Source: Chitinophagales bacterium
Lineage (GTDB): Bacteria > Bacteroidota > Bacteroidia > Chitinophagales > Chitinophagaceae
Direction of reading: 5' to 3'
NCBI GenBank assembly: GCA_017303835.1
Contig: JAFLBI010000001.1
Span: forward strand, 434,001 to 498,000
Length of the DNA: 64,000 nucleotides
The position numbers and the translations under genes are program-made. The notes beneath the pieces are model-generated. The model ran no database searches, was not told the DNA's origin, and saw only the letters and a list, made by a program, of their open reading frames with translations. The stretch's first letter is position 1, and each line of letters starts with the position of its first letter. Below are positions 15,764 to 25,483 of the stretch, in pieces.

Positions 15764-18232
15764 ATGAGATGTCTAACCCTTTTACTGATTTGCTTGCTGT
15801 CTGCCTTTGCTCAGGCGCAGGATCGTACTGCTTTCCCTCAGAAAACTATGTTTGCTGTGCGTACAGTACAAGCGCCTAAAATTGATGGCTTGCTTAACGA
15901 TACTGTTTGGGCCAAAGCAACCCCCGCAAAGGATTTTATCATCAACTCACCGGATTACGGTAACCCGGCACAGCTGAAGACAGAAGTATGGGTTTTGTAT
16001 GATGATGCTGCCATGTATATCGCTGCCAAGCTCTATGACGATCCGAAAATGGTGCGTAAGCAGCTGACTGCAAGAGATGGTGAGCAAAGACAGGATGTGG
16101 ATTATTTCTCAGTGTTTCTAGATACCTACAATGACGATCAGAATGGTTTCCAGTTTGTGGTAACCAGCAGAAACGTACAATCGGACGGGCGTGTTTCACC
16201 TGCCGTACAAAGTAGGTTTGGCCCACCAAGCGATTATAGTTGGGATGCTGTTTGGGAAAGTAATGTGCATTTTACAGAAGATGGCTGGACGGTGGAGCTG
16301 CGCATTCCTTACATCTCTTTGCGATTTGCCAAAACTCCGCAGCAAAAATGGGGTGTAAACTTTCAACGCTTCAGCAGAAGATTGAATGAAAGTAGTTACT
16401 GGAATGCAGTGAATCCAAACGAAGCAGGATTTGTAAACCAGTTTGGTGATCTGGACGGTATTAGTAATGTAGTGCCGCCCTTGCGTTTATCTTTTCTGCC
16501 TTACGTAACAGCAGGATATAGAAGTACACCAACCACCAAAGGAACGGTGAATGAATTTCTCCGCAATGGTGGTATGGATGTGAAATGGGGTGTGAATGAA
16601 AGTTTCACTTTTGATGCGACGCTGGTACCTGATTTTGGTCAGGTGATTTCAGATAATGTTATCCTTAATCTATCGCCATTTGAAGTGCGTTTTCAGGAGA
16701 ACCGCCCATTTTTCACCGAGGGTACTGAGCTCTTTAATAAAGCTGGCTTGTTTTACAGCAGAAGAATTGGACTAACACCTGCCGGCTACAGCAGCGTAAA
16801 AAGCATGGTGGCCAATGATCCAAGTTTGCGTATTGTGAAAAATCCAGGTGTAACACAATTAATCAATGCTTCTAAATTTTCCGGTAGAAACAAAAAGAAC
16901 CTAGGTATTGGTGTTTTTAATGCAGTAGGCGCACCAATGCACGCGATTGTTGAGAATACCGTAACAGGAAAATCGGAGAAGATAGAAACAGAACCACTCA
17001 CCAATTACAGTGTAGTGGTGTTGGATCAGGCTTTGAAAGGACGATCCTCCATCACTTTTACCAATACCAATGTAATGCGCAGTGGTACAGCAAGAGATGC
17101 GAATGTGTCTGCGTTAGATTTTGCATTGTTCGATAAGCGAAATACTTACGGACTTGTTGGCACAGCGCGTTATAGTAAGATAATGGGTTTGAATCCTTAC
17201 GATGGTTTCAATACCACACTGAGTGCCAGAAAAGTGAGTGGTAAAGTACAGTTTAATGTTACGCAGAATGTCGAGTCTGATAGATATGATCCAAATGATC
17301 TCGGTTTTTTACAAGCGCCCAATGAGTTTACAACTTCTGCTCAAGTGAGCTACAACCAGTTTACACCAACCAAACGCTTTCTCAGTTACAGTTATTCATT
17401 ACGCTATACCAATAGACAATTATATAAGCCTTTTGTGTGGCAAGAAATAAATATTGGAGCAAGCATCTTTCATTTCTTTAAGAATTTCTGGGATCTGAGT
17501 ATCAACTATGAGGCAAAGCCGCTTTGGCAACATGATTATTTTGAACTGCGTACGCCAGGAAGAATGGTGCGCATGATGCCTTGGCATTACTTTGGTTTTA
17601 ATGGAAGTACAGATAGCCGCAAGCGTTTGTTTGTAAGTATGAACCTTGGCTATGCGAATACGCCTGCTTTTGATGATGCTGAGTTTTTTCGTTATCAAAT
17701 GGGGGTGCGCTATCGCTTTAGTGATCGCTTGAGTTTGGAGCTGAATGGTGATGGTAGCTCAGATTTGGGTAATGTAGGTTATGCATTCAGAAGAGAAGCA
17801 AATGGGGATCCAATAATCGGTTGGAGAAAAATTTATCAGTTCACAACACTATTATCAGGGTTGTACAATTTTACACCTCGTATGTTCTTAACACTTCGTG
17901 CGAGACATTACTGGAGCAGCGTGCGTTACGAGAAATTCTATAATGTGGATGCGCAGGGCTATTGGATTGATAGACCTTTTATTGCCGGTAATGATAACAA
18001 TTACAATGCCTATAATCTGGACATGTTCTATACCTGGGACTTTATGTATGGTAGTCGATTAATTGTAGGCTGGAAAAACTGGATGCCATTAGATATGGCA
18101 GTAGATGGAACCAGATTTAGTAAGTATGGACAAAACTTGCGTCAGGTATTTTCTATGCCACAAGGAAAAGAGATAACAGCACGCCTGATTTATTTTCTGG
18201 ATTATCAAAAACTAAGGCGTAAAAAAGTCTAA
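15764..18232 (+). CDS. DUF5916 outer-membrane protein with N-terminal CBM9-like domain
   Basis: 822 residues when started at 15764, which gives a signal peptide (MRCLTLLLICLLSAFAQAQ); an in-frame TTG at 15725 is rejected. Residues about 25-230 look like a carbohydrate-binding family 9 fold (IDGLLNDTVWAKA, VWVLYDDAAMYIAAKLYDD, WDAVWESNV, VELRIPYISLRF). The rest (DUF5916) has the alternating aromatic strands of a large beta-barrel, with FFTEGTELFNKAGLFYSRRIG as the family mark. Likely an outer-membrane protein; function unknown. Its end overlaps the convergent DUF1648 gene by 4 bp. Confidence 0.87.
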   Translation: MRCLTLLLICLLSAFAQAQDRTAFPQKTMFAVRTVQAPKIDGLLNDTVWAKATPAKDFIINSPDYGNPAQLKTEVWVLYDDAAMYIAAKLYDDPKMVRKQLTARDGEQRQDVDYFSVFLDTYNDDQNGFQFVVTSRNVQSDGRVSPAVQSRFGPPSDYSWDAVWESNVHFTEDGWTVELRIPYISLRFAKTPQQKWGVNFQRFSRRLNESSYWNAVNPNEAGFVNQFGDLDGISNVVPPLRLSFLPYVTAGYRSTPTTKGTVNEFLRNGGMDVKWGVNESFTFDATLVPDFGQVISDNVILNLSPFEVRFQENRPFFTEGTELFNKAGLFYSRRIGLTPAGYSSVKSMVANDPSLRIVKNPGVTQLINASKFSGRNKKNLGIGVFNAVGAPMHAIVENTVTGKSEKIETEPLTNYSVVVLDQALKGRSSITFTNTNVMRSGTARDANVSALDFALFDKRNTYGLVGTARYSKIMGLNPYDGFNTTLSARKVSGKVQFNVTQNVESDRYDPNDLGFLQAPNEFTTSAQVSYNQFTPTKRFLSYSYSLRYTNRQLYKPFVWQEINIGASIFHFFKNFWDLSINYEAKPLWQHDYFELRTPGRMVRMMPWHYFGFNGSTDSRKRLFVSMNLGYANTPAFDDAEFFRYQMGVRYRFSDRLSLELNGDGSSDLGNVGYAFRREANGDPIIGWRKIYQFTTLLSGLYNFTPRMFLTLRARHYWSSVRYEKFYNVDAQGYWIDRPFIAGNDNNYNAYNLDMFYTWDFMYGSRLIVGWKNWMPLDMAVDGTRFSKYGQNLRQVFSMPQGKEITARLIYFLDYQKLRRKKV

Positions 18233-18744
18233 GTAGCTCTTGCTGCTACATTTTTGCTTTTCCACCACATCACCAATGTGAGTAGCGCAGGTATCAATCC
18301 TAATCCAATTAGCCATGGTGTGAAGGATGTGCCTAAATGGTGTTCGCCTGATTGTACACCTGCAATAATTCTGTAGACTAATAGAAAAAATACGCTGGAT
18401 GTAATGATTCTGGTGAATCGGATGATTCTTGTTGCGAAGCGGTATTGGTAAGCCGCATTCTCTGGGGTGATTTGGGTAGGATAATTGAACACATGAGGAT
18501 AATGACTTAATACACTCATGCCAATGTTCATTATAGTAGCAATAATAGGCAATAGCAAAATGGATTGCTTGTGACCATAAGCGTCAGCAGCTCCATTCAA
18601 GCCAAAATGTGTGGGTATCTGCTCTGGTAAACTTGCATACAACTGTAAGGGGTAAATCCACAATAAAATGAGAAAAGTCCAGGCGGTTGTTTCCATCCAG
18701 ATATCCCATTTATCAAGCTTTATGGATAGTATGGGTCTCTTCAT
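18229..18744 (-). CDS. DUF1648 family membrane protein
   Basis: 171 residues with about four membrane spans. The N-terminal DUF1648 signature LPEQIPTHFGLNGAADAYG lies in the loop after the first span, as in the N-terminal part of SdpI-like proteins, but this protein is shorter and lacks the SdpI C-terminal half. Function unknown; SdpI itself is an immunity and signalling protein. Convergent with the DUF5916 gene, downstream of the SPFH terminator. Confidence 0.75.
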   Translation of the reverse strand: MKRPILSIKLDKWDIWMETTAWTFLILLWIYPLQLYASLPEQIPTHFGLNGAADAYGHKQSILLLPIIATIMNIGMSVLSHYPHVFNYPTQITPENAAYQYRFATRIIRFTRIITSSVFFLLVYRIIAGVQSGEHHLGTSFTPWLIGLGLIPALLTLVMWWKSKNVAARAT

Positions 18745-18756
18745 GCCATGAATTTA

Positions 18757-18789
18757 ATAAAAAGGGCCTGTCTTACGACAAGGCCCTTT
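18757..18789 (-). terminator. terminator of the SPFH protein gene
   Basis: On the minus strand AAAGGGCCT pairs with AGGCCCTTT, with an inner TGTC/GACA stem, followed by TTATT after the T-rich end. It lies 14 bp after the SPFH stop codon. Confidence 0.85.
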
Positions 18790-18802
18790 GTTCGCGGATG
18801 TA

Positions 18803-19717
18803 TTAGAATTTGTCAGGTAAAGTCAGGAAGGGGGTTTTGCCGTCTGTAATCACCAGCTTGCTGTTATTGCTGTTGGATAAAGCCCTGAATGCCTCAATCT
18901 GTCTCAGTTTCAAGACCTGTGGCGTCAAAGTTTTATTGATGGTGTCATTTGCTCTGCGTGTAGCGTCAGCTTCAATTCTCATGGCATTGGCTTTACCTTC
19001 TGCTTCAATTTCTGTCATGCGTTTTCTGGCTTCTGCCTGAATAATCGCTGCATTCTTTTCGCCTTCTGCCTGGATGCGTGCAATTTCTTTTTTACCTTCT
19101 GCTTCAATGATTTTTCTTTCCGCATCACGCTTCTCTCTTTCTTTTACGAACTCCATACGCTGTGCGTCTTGTTCAGCCTGGAGCTTTTCTTCAATCGTGC
19201 GTGCCAATCCTTCCGGAAGACGGATCGTTTTTAATAATACATTATCAATGATGAAACCACGCGGCTCTAATATTTCGCTCATTTGCTTACGGACTGCATT
19301 CTCAATCTGTGCGCGCTCGCCGCTGTGCATGTCTTTGGCTAAAAATTTTGCTGTTATGTCAGCAGAGGAGGAGCGGAATACAGGGAGAATTACTTCACTC
19401 TCATAATTCAAGCCAATATCCTGAACGATTTTTGGTGCAGCTTCTGGCTTGATGCGGTAAAGGATAGAAATTTCTGAGCGAATGGTGAGGCCTTCTTTAG
19501 AGGGAAGGTCGGGCTTCACTTCAATGTTCATGGTACGCGTTGGTACTTTCAAGATGGTTGTCGTGAAGATGTTGTATCCCTTTGGGCCTTGTTGTACATA
19601 TTGCGGATCAATTTTACCGAGTCTTCTTTTAACTCCAACTTCGCCCTGTCGAATAACAGTGCAGGAGAAAAGACCAATAATGACAAACAAAAGAATGGCT
19701 GATGTATAGCTTTTCAT
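18803..19717 (-). CDS. prohibitin-like SPFH/Band 7 lipoprotein-like membrane protein
   Basis: 304 residues. The N-terminal hydrophobic segment ends with GLFSC, a possible lipobox, then the SPFH start VIRQGEVGVKRRLGKI. The Band 7 domain covers about residues 25-190 with ILYRIKPE, VFRSSSADITAKFLAKDM and GFIIDNVLLKTIRLPEGL. A long charged coiled coil (about 185-265, rich in AEGKKEIARIQAEGEK) follows. The protein resembles prohibitins that form ring-like membrane scaffolds. No NfeD or protease partner is next to it. Monocistronic with its own terminator. Confidence 0.88.
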   Translation of the reverse strand: MKSYTSAILLFVIIGLFSCTVIRQGEVGVKRRLGKIDPQYVQQGPKGYNIFTTTILKVPTRTMNIEVKPDLPSKEGLTIRSEISILYRIKPEAAPKIVQDIGLNYESEVILPVFRSSSADITAKFLAKDMHSGERAQIENAVRKQMSEILEPRGFIIDNVLLKTIRLPEGLARTIEEKLQAEQDAQRMEFVKEREKRDAERKIIEAEGKKEIARIQAEGEKNAAIIQAEARKRMTEIEAEGKANAMRIEADATRRANDTINKTLTPQVLKLRQIEAFRALSNSNNSKLVITDGKTPFLTLPDKF

Positions 19718-19821
19718 GATCTGAGGTTTTGATACATAGACTGTAAGACAAAACCTGTGCTAACAGCTGTTCGTTTAGTTATAAAGATTTCTTAACAAGG
19801 TGTCTGATTTATAGCCCCTGC

Positions 19822-20727
19822 TTATACGCCAAAAATGGCATTGGCTAAACGGAAAGTATTACAGTGTGCTTCTACAATATCCCTTACATCAGGAGAATAG
19901 CCCCCGCCCATGGCTACAACAACGGGTGTTTTTTGCTTTTTGCAATATTCAAACACCATGGCATCCCGCTGCTTGCAGCCTTCCATACTAATCTTCAGCT
20001 TGCCAAACTTATCTGTTACAAGTATGTCAACACCAGAGAGATAAAAAACAAAGTCTGGTTTAACCTGTGTAAATAACTGTTTCAGATTTTGTTCAAGCAG
20101 ATTTAGGTATGCAGCATCATCAATGCCATCTGGCAATGGAATGTCTAGATCAGATTGTTCTTTGTGGAATGGATAGTTGTGTGCACCATGCATGCTGAAC
20201 GTAAACACGCGCGGCTCTTGTGCAAATAAACTGGCAGTTCCATTGCCCTGATGTACATCCAAATCAATAATGAGGATTTGTTGGGCGAGTTGCTTTTTCA
20301 ATAAATAGTTTGCTGCAACACCAAAATCATTTAAGAGACAGAAACCTTCGCCTCTGTCGGCAAAAGCATGATGCGTGCCCCCGGCTACATTTAAAGCTGC
20401 ACCAAATTGCAGCGCATAATGACAGCAATCTATTGTGCCTTGCGTAATGATAAGCTCTCTTTGTGTAAGCGCAGGCGATTGTGAAAATCCAATCTTTCTT
20501 TGTTCTGATGCACTGAGTATTTGCTGCAAGAGTTTATCTACATATTCTGCATCATGGGTCCACAAAACTATTTCCAATGCACAAGGCGCTGGCGAGAAAA
20601 TATTTTCTGCAGTGATGGTGCCCTCATGTAATAATTGCTCCGGAATCAGTTCATATTTCAGCATCGGGAAGCGATGACCTTCCGGTAGGGGATGTGCATA
20701 TATGCTATCGTAGGCAATTTTAACCAT
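19822..20727 (-). CDS. histone-deacetylase-family (AcuC/HDAC-like) hydrolase
   Basis: 301 residues with the arginase/deacetylase motifs: HDAEYVDKLL, AGGTHHAFADRGEGFCLLNDFGVAA (tandem His and active-site region), IDLDVHQGNGTAS (zinc Asp and His) and YLSGVDILVTDKFG near the third zinc ligand. The length matches bacterial class II-like members. It removes acyl groups from lysine, polyamine or small-molecule amides; the substrate here is unknown. Its ATG overlaps the pdeM stop codon by one base (TAATG), so it is the last gene of the DNA repair operon, an informative neighbourhood. Confidence 0.9.
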   Translation of the reverse strand: MVKIAYDSIYAHPLPEGHRFPMLKYELIPEQLLHEGTITAENIFSPAPCALEIVLWTHDAEYVDKLLQQILSASEQRKIGFSQSPALTQRELIITQGTIDCCHYALQFGAALNVAGGTHHAFADRGEGFCLLNDFGVAANYLLKKQLAQQILIIDLDVHQGNGTASLFAQEPRVFTFSMHGAHNYPFHKEQSDLDIPLPDGIDDAAYLNLLEQNLKQLFTQVKPDFVFYLSGVDILVTDKFGKLKISMEGCKQRDAMVFEYCKKQKTPVVVAMGGGYSPDVRDIVEAHCNTFRLANAIFGV

Positions 20728-21413
20728 TACTGTAAACGCAGAATGGAAGCGGGTGATTGAAAACGTTGGTCTGCCGGAATGATGCCATAAATAGTATCTG
20801 CTTTCTTGGGTCTGATCAATTGCAAGCCGGTAAACCTACTGAATGCAGGAAGTATGGCATATTGCTGTTGAAAATAGAAACAAGCCAAGCGCAGACTTTG
20901 TTTGGCAGATCCTTCCATGCGCACGCCTGGGTGTATATGTCCGCTGAACCAATAAAACTTGCTGCCTTGTTCCTCAGGTATCTCCGCAGTATCATGTATA
21001 AAACCAAAAGGCCCTTCGGTGTAGTAATTACTGATTACACCAATTGCAGCTTTTGCATACCAATCTGGGGATAGGATATCATGATTTCCTTTTACCAAAC
21101 AAAATGCGACATGTGCAAAATCCTGACGCCAGCGTAAAAACCAGTCCAGTTCTTTATTGGCATTGCTATGAAATAAATCACCCACAGCAATTATCTTGAT
21201 TGGTTGATAATAGGCGATCATTGCTGCCAACTGCTGCATATCTTCTTTGTAGACTGATTGAGGAACAGCGATACCGCTCTTGCGAAAATGACCTGTCTTG
21301 CCAAAGTGTAAATCACTTACAATGATGCTGCGTGCTTCCTCCCACCAGATAATTTTCTCTGCGTGCAGCCAGCAATGTTGGTCCCGAACGATATGGAGTA
21401 CTGGTTTTGTCAA
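20727..21413 (-). CDS. pdeM: ligase-associated DNA damage response endonuclease PdeM
   Basis: 228 residues with all calcineurin-type metal motifs: SDLHFGKTGHFRKSG, VGDLFHS, KGNHD and SGHIHPGV. The HFGK-GHFR form is specific for the PdeM family that travels with Lhr-type helicases and ATP-dependent ligases. It lies 15 bp after the helicase gene and overlaps the next gene by one base. Metallophosphoesterase/endonuclease action in DNA repair is known only from family annotation. Confidence 0.93.
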   Translation of the reverse strand: MTKPVLHIVRDQHCWLHAEKIIWWEEARSIIVSDLHFGKTGHFRKSGIAVPQSVYKEDMQQLAAMIAYYQPIKIIAVGDLFHSNANKELDWFLRWRQDFAHVAFCLVKGNHDILSPDWYAKAAIGVISNYYTEGPFGFIHDTAEIPEEQGSKFYWFSGHIHPGVRMEGSAKQSLRLACFYFQQQYAILPAFSRFTGLQLIRPKKADTIYGIIPADQRFQSPASILRLQ

Positions 21414-21428
21414 GGCGGCAAAGATAAC

Positions 21429-23891
21429 TTATCGTGTATTGCTTTCCAGTTGTTGCTGCATGCGTTTTACCCGGTCTTCGAGCTTCTCAGAAGAGTGATG
21501 GTTTCTGTTCAGGTCATCTACTTTGATCGGAAAGCAGAACGGTGTCAACTGGGTAGGGTATTGTAATACAATCTTGCTATTTTGTATACGCATCATGGCT
21601 TCGCGCAAGCGTACTTCTTCCATTTGCTGATCAAAAACTTCTTGATAGGCTTGCTTCAATAGCAGATTGTTGGGTTCATATTCGCTAAATACTTTGAACA
21701 ACAAAGACGCAGAAGATTGGAGATGTCTTGCTTTTTTCTGTTCTCCGGGGAAGCCTTGGAAAATCAAGCCACCAATCACGGCAATATCTCTGAATTTTCT
21801 TTTGGCCATCTCACTGGCATTCACACTGCGCTGAATATCTGCTGTAAGGTTTTCTGTACTGAAGAGTTCTTGAACATTACTATCGTCCACAGGAATTTGC
21901 TGATCACTCAACAGCTCAAAGCCATAATCATTCATGGCGATAGAAAAAGTGATTGGCATAATCTTGCCAATGCGATATGCGAGGATGGCAGCCATAGCTT
22001 CATGTACCAAGCGTCCTTCAAATGGATAGACAAATAAGTGGTGTTCGTCCTTCAGACTGATTTGTTCAATCAGCAATTCATTTGATTGCGGTATATGCGA
22101 GAGTTCTTTTTGTAAGTCAAACAAAGGCGTCAGCGCCGCTAACTCTATTTGTGGTGAATCGCTTTGGATAACTTCATTCAAGGTTTCCCTCAATTTCTCG
22201 CCTAGATTGGCTGTAAGTGACATGCGGCCGCCCATCCAACTGGGTACAATACTTTTTTTCGACTTTGATGGCTTAACAATCGCAGTCATATCCTTGATGC
22301 CGATCAGTTCCAAGTTTCTTCCGGCAAGTGTAAATACTTCGCCGGGTTCAAGCCTGCTGATAAAATACTCCTCAATTACACCAAGATATTTCCCATTGAG
22401 CAGTTTTACTTTCAGCATGGCATCACTCACAATGGTGCCAATATGCATTCTGTGCCGCATAGCAATACGTCTGCTCTTGATTTGATATAGCCCTTCATCA
22501 ACTTCTACTTTTCTGTATTCATCGTATTGCTGCAGTGCATTGCCGCCTTGGGTGATATGTAGTAAGGTCTCACGAAACTCATCTTCACGCATCTCGCTAA
22601 AGCAATAGGTCTTTTTCACTTCTGTAAAAATCTCATCCGGCTTGAAGCCTTCGCCTGTGGCCAAAGTGCAGAGATATTGAATCAATACATCAAAGCAGAG
22701 GAGGAGTGGAGTTTTGCTTTCAATAGTGCCCGCATTGATGGCATTCTTTAGTGCAGCAGCTTCTACCAGTTCTAAAGAATGCGTAGGTAGAAAATAGATT
22801 TTACTAATATCGCCTGGTCTGTGTCCGCTTCTGCCAGCTCTTTGTAGAAACCTGGCCACACCTTTTGGTGAACCAACTTGTATCACTGTATCTACAGGTC
22901 TAAAGTCGACACCCAAATCCAAGCTAGCCGTACAGACAACAGCTTTAAGTTTCTGTGTATGCAAGGATTCTTCAATCCATTCTCGAAGTTCTCGCTCAAT
23001 ACTGCCATGGTGCAAGGCGATAGCTCCAGCTAAATGTGGTGCAACGGTGAGGATGGTTTGATACCAGGTTTCACTCATCCCTCTTGTATTGATGAAGATG
23101 AGCGTAGTATTGCTTTGTTCGATTATAGGAATGATACGTTCAGCCAGTTTAATGCCCAGATGACCGGCCCATGGATATTTTTCAATCGCTTCCGGTATGA
23201 TGGATTCTACTGCTATCTGCTTGTCCATCTGCGCGCGAATGATCACAGGTGCTTTTTCGATAGGGGCAAGCAAACATGCTGCTGCTTCATCTAGATTGCC
23301 GATAGTGGCAGATATTCCCCAGAGAGATACGGGTTGTTTTGTAAGATGTACAATTCTGCTGATGGCTAATTCAACCTGCACACCTCTTTTGCTGCCAATC
23401 AGCTCATGCCATTCATCCACAGCAATGATGCGTAATGTCTCTAATTGTGCGGGATGCCCTTTTTGTGCTAATAGCAAATGCAAACTCTCCGGCGTAATGA
23501 TCAGCACTTCGGGCATATTGCGTTTCTGCTTAGCTCTTTCACTGGTATCAGTATCACCATTGCGGATGCCTACACGCCATTGCATGCCCAGTTCGGTAAT
23601 CACTTCTTCCATGGCCCTGCCAATATCCTTGGCTAAAGCACGTAATGGTGTTACCCAGAGTAATTGCAGACCGTTGTTTTTACGTTTTGCGTAGTCAGAG
23701 GGATGTTCGTTAATGAATTGAATCAAAGCACCGAGGAAAACGGAATAGGTTTTGCCACAGCCGGTAGGCGCATTTACCAAACCACTATTACCATCAACAA
23801 TACTTCTCCAAGCTGCTTCCTGAAAAGGAAAAGCCTGAAAGCCTTTGCCGGCAAGCCATTGGTTAATGATGGTAAAGCCTGGTTGTGTCAT
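21429..23891 (-). CDS. ligase-associated DNA damage response DEXH-box helicase (Lhr-type)
   Basis: 820 residues. Superfamily 2 motifs are seen in order: Q-like motif and PTGCGKTYSVF (Walker A), TPLRALAKD, ITPESLHLLL, VDEWHELIGSKRG (motif II), WGISATIGN (III), TLIFINTRGMSE, VCTASLDLGVDFRPVD and FLQRAGRSGHRPG (VI). The C-terminal half is the Lhr core extension. The helicase stop overlaps nothing; its start overlaps the ligase stop by 4 bp. Family members unwind or remodel 3'-tailed DNA and RNA hybrids in repair. Confidence 0.95.
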   Translation of the reverse strand: MTQPGFTIINQWLAGKGFQAFPFQEAAWRSIVDGNSGLVNAPTGCGKTYSVFLGALIQFINEHPSDYAKRKNNGLQLLWVTPLRALAKDIGRAMEEVITELGMQWRVGIRNGDTDTSERAKQKRNMPEVLIITPESLHLLLAQKGHPAQLETLRIIAVDEWHELIGSKRGVQVELAISRIVHLTKQPVSLWGISATIGNLDEAAACLLAPIEKAPVIIRAQMDKQIAVESIIPEAIEKYPWAGHLGIKLAERIIPIIEQSNTTLIFINTRGMSETWYQTILTVAPHLAGAIALHHGSIERELREWIEESLHTQKLKAVVCTASLDLGVDFRPVDTVIQVGSPKGVARFLQRAGRSGHRPGDISKIYFLPTHSLELVEAAALKNAINAGTIESKTPLLLCFDVLIQYLCTLATGEGFKPDEIFTEVKKTYCFSEMREDEFRETLLHITQGGNALQQYDEYRKVEVDEGLYQIKSRRIAMRHRMHIGTIVSDAMLKVKLLNGKYLGVIEEYFISRLEPGEVFTLAGRNLELIGIKDMTAIVKPSKSKKSIVPSWMGGRMSLTANLGEKLRETLNEVIQSDSPQIELAALTPLFDLQKELSHIPQSNELLIEQISLKDEHHLFVYPFEGRLVHEAMAAILAYRIGKIMPITFSIAMNDYGFELLSDQQIPVDDSNVQELFSTENLTADIQRSVNASEMAKRKFRDIAVIGGLIFQGFPGEQKKARHLQSSASLLFKVFSEYEPNNLLLKQAYQEVFDQQMEEVRLREAMMRIQNSKIVLQYPTQLTPFCFPIKVDDLNRNHHSSEKLEDRVKRMQQQLESNTR

Positions 23892-25483
23892 TGGCCGTAT
23901 AAACGCAATAATTGTTTTAAATCATCCAGTGTATTGATCTCATCTACTTTCTTGTCTTTTCGCCAGCGATGCATGCGTGGAAAACGAAGTGCTACGCCGC
24001 ATTTGTGTCTCTTGCTTGCAGCAATGCCTTCGAATGCTATTTCAAATACCAACTCAGGTTTTACTGTACGCACCGGACCAAATTTTTCAACAGCATTTTG
24101 TTTCACAAATGCATCTACTTCGGTAAACTCTTTATCAGTTAAGCCAGAGTAGGCTTTGGTGAATGTAACCAGTTTGTCGCCATCTTTCACAGCAAATGTA
24201 TAGTCTGTGAATAGATTGCTTCTTCTGCCATGACCTTTCTGTGCGTATAAGAGCACGGCATCAATTGTCATGGGGTCTATTTTCCATTTCCACCAATCAC
24301 CCGTCTTTCTCCCGGATTGATAGACGGATGATTTTCGCTTCAGCATGAGTCCCTCTGCCTGCATGCTTCTGGAAGATTGTCGGATGGATATCAATTCCTC
24401 CCAATCTTTAAAAGCAATAGTTGGCGATATTTTCAACAAAGGCGCTGCAGCTTGTGCTACAATATTTTCGAGTATTGTTCTTCTTTTTTCCAGTGGCCAT
24501 TCGCGACAATCCTTGCCTTCGTATTCTAATAAGTCATAAGCCAAAAAAGCAACGGGCGCTTCTTGTAATACTTTTTTGGTGACTTGCTTTCTGGAAATAC
24601 GTGTTTGTAAAGTTGAAAAGGGTAGCAGCTTGTCATCATTCATGGTCACAATTTCTCCATCCAGTACAACGCCTTCAGGTAAACAATCTTTTAGGCTTTG
24701 TAATTCCGGAAATCGTTCTGTCATCAATTCCTCTCCGCGCGACCATACAAAGATTTCATGGTTTCTGCTGATGATTTGTCCGCGAATACCATCCCATTTC
24801 CATTCTGCCTGCCATTCATTGGGCTGGCCTAATTCACTAGGCTCAGTATCTAATGCATAGGCCAGATAGAAAGGATAAGGTCTGGAGTGATTATCCCGCG
24901 CAGCGGAAACATTCGTCAGCTCTTGAAAACTCGTGTTTGCAGGATCCCAATTGCCGCTAATGAGCAAGGCGATTTGCTCTGGAGCTAACTGCGTTACTTT
25001 GGATAAAGCCTGCACCATCATCTGCTGCGATACGCCAATGCGAAAGCCACCTGTGATGAGTTTGTTGAATAAGAAGCGTTCGCTATTGTCCTGCTGCATC
25101 CATTGATTGATGATGTACTCTTTACGTAAAGTTTCATCAGCTTTCTCCAATGCGCGCATTTCTTGTATGCAATCGGTCAGGCTTTTGTGAGGTGCATCTT
25201 TTTTTGCTTCAGGTAATAAGAGCGCAATGGTTTCTGCTAAATCACCTACAGTATGATAAGCTTCTTCGAACAACCATTCCGGCAAACCAACAATCTCCAT
25301 GCACCAGTTCTTCAACTCTCTTGAGTTGGCCATTCTTTTGGGTCTTCGGCCGCTGAAGATGGCAATCACCCATACTTTGTCTGAGTCGCTTGCCTGCAGA
25401 AAGTATTGGGATAAAGCATCCAGCTTTTCATTTGTTTTGGATGAAGCGCCTAGCACTTGTATCAAATTGGCAAATGCTTTCAT
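23888..25483 (-). CDS. ATP-dependent DNA ligase
   Basis: 531 residues. The N-terminal DNA-binding domain (about 1-200) has the pattern of eukaryotic ligase I and bacterial LigB-type proteins. The nucleotidyltransferase site is EWKWDGIRGQ (KxDG motif I, AMP-accepting Lys), followed by LDGEIV, FLAYDLLEYEG, EGLMLKRKSSVY and WWKWKIDP, and a C-terminal OB fold with YSGLTDKEF and FEIAFEGI. It seals nicks with ATP. The 4-bp overlaps on both sides place it inside the ligase-associated DNA damage response operon. Confidence 0.96.
   Translation of the reverse strand: MKAFANLIQVLGASSKTNEKLDALSQYFLQASDSDKVWVIAIFSGRRPKRMANSRELKNWCMEIVGLPEWLFEEAYHTVGDLAETIALLLPEAKKDAPHKSLTDCIQEMRALEKADETLRKEYIINQWMQQDNSERFLFNKLITGGFRIGVSQQMMVQALSKVTQLAPEQIALLISGNWDPANTSFQELTNVSAARDNHSRPYPFYLAYALDTEPSELGQPNEWQAEWKWDGIRGQIISRNHEIFVWSRGEELMTERFPELQSLKDCLPEGVVLDGEIVTMNDDKLLPFSTLQTRISRKQVTKKVLQEAPVAFLAYDLLEYEGKDCREWPLEKRRTILENIVAQAAAPLLKISPTIAFKDWEELISIRQSSRSMQAEGLMLKRKSSVYQSGRKTGDWWKWKIDPMTIDAVLLYAQKGHGRRSNLFTDYTFAVKDGDKLVTFTKAYSGLTDKEFTEVDAFVKQNAVEKFGPVRTVKPELVFEIAFEGIAASKRHKCGVALRFPRMHRWRKDKKVDEINTLDDLKQLLRLYGQ

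Noticed and set aside
23664..24152. 162-residue plus-strand frame across helicase and ligase genes
   Set aside because: It overlaps two well-supported genes on the opposite strand and has no recognisable domain.
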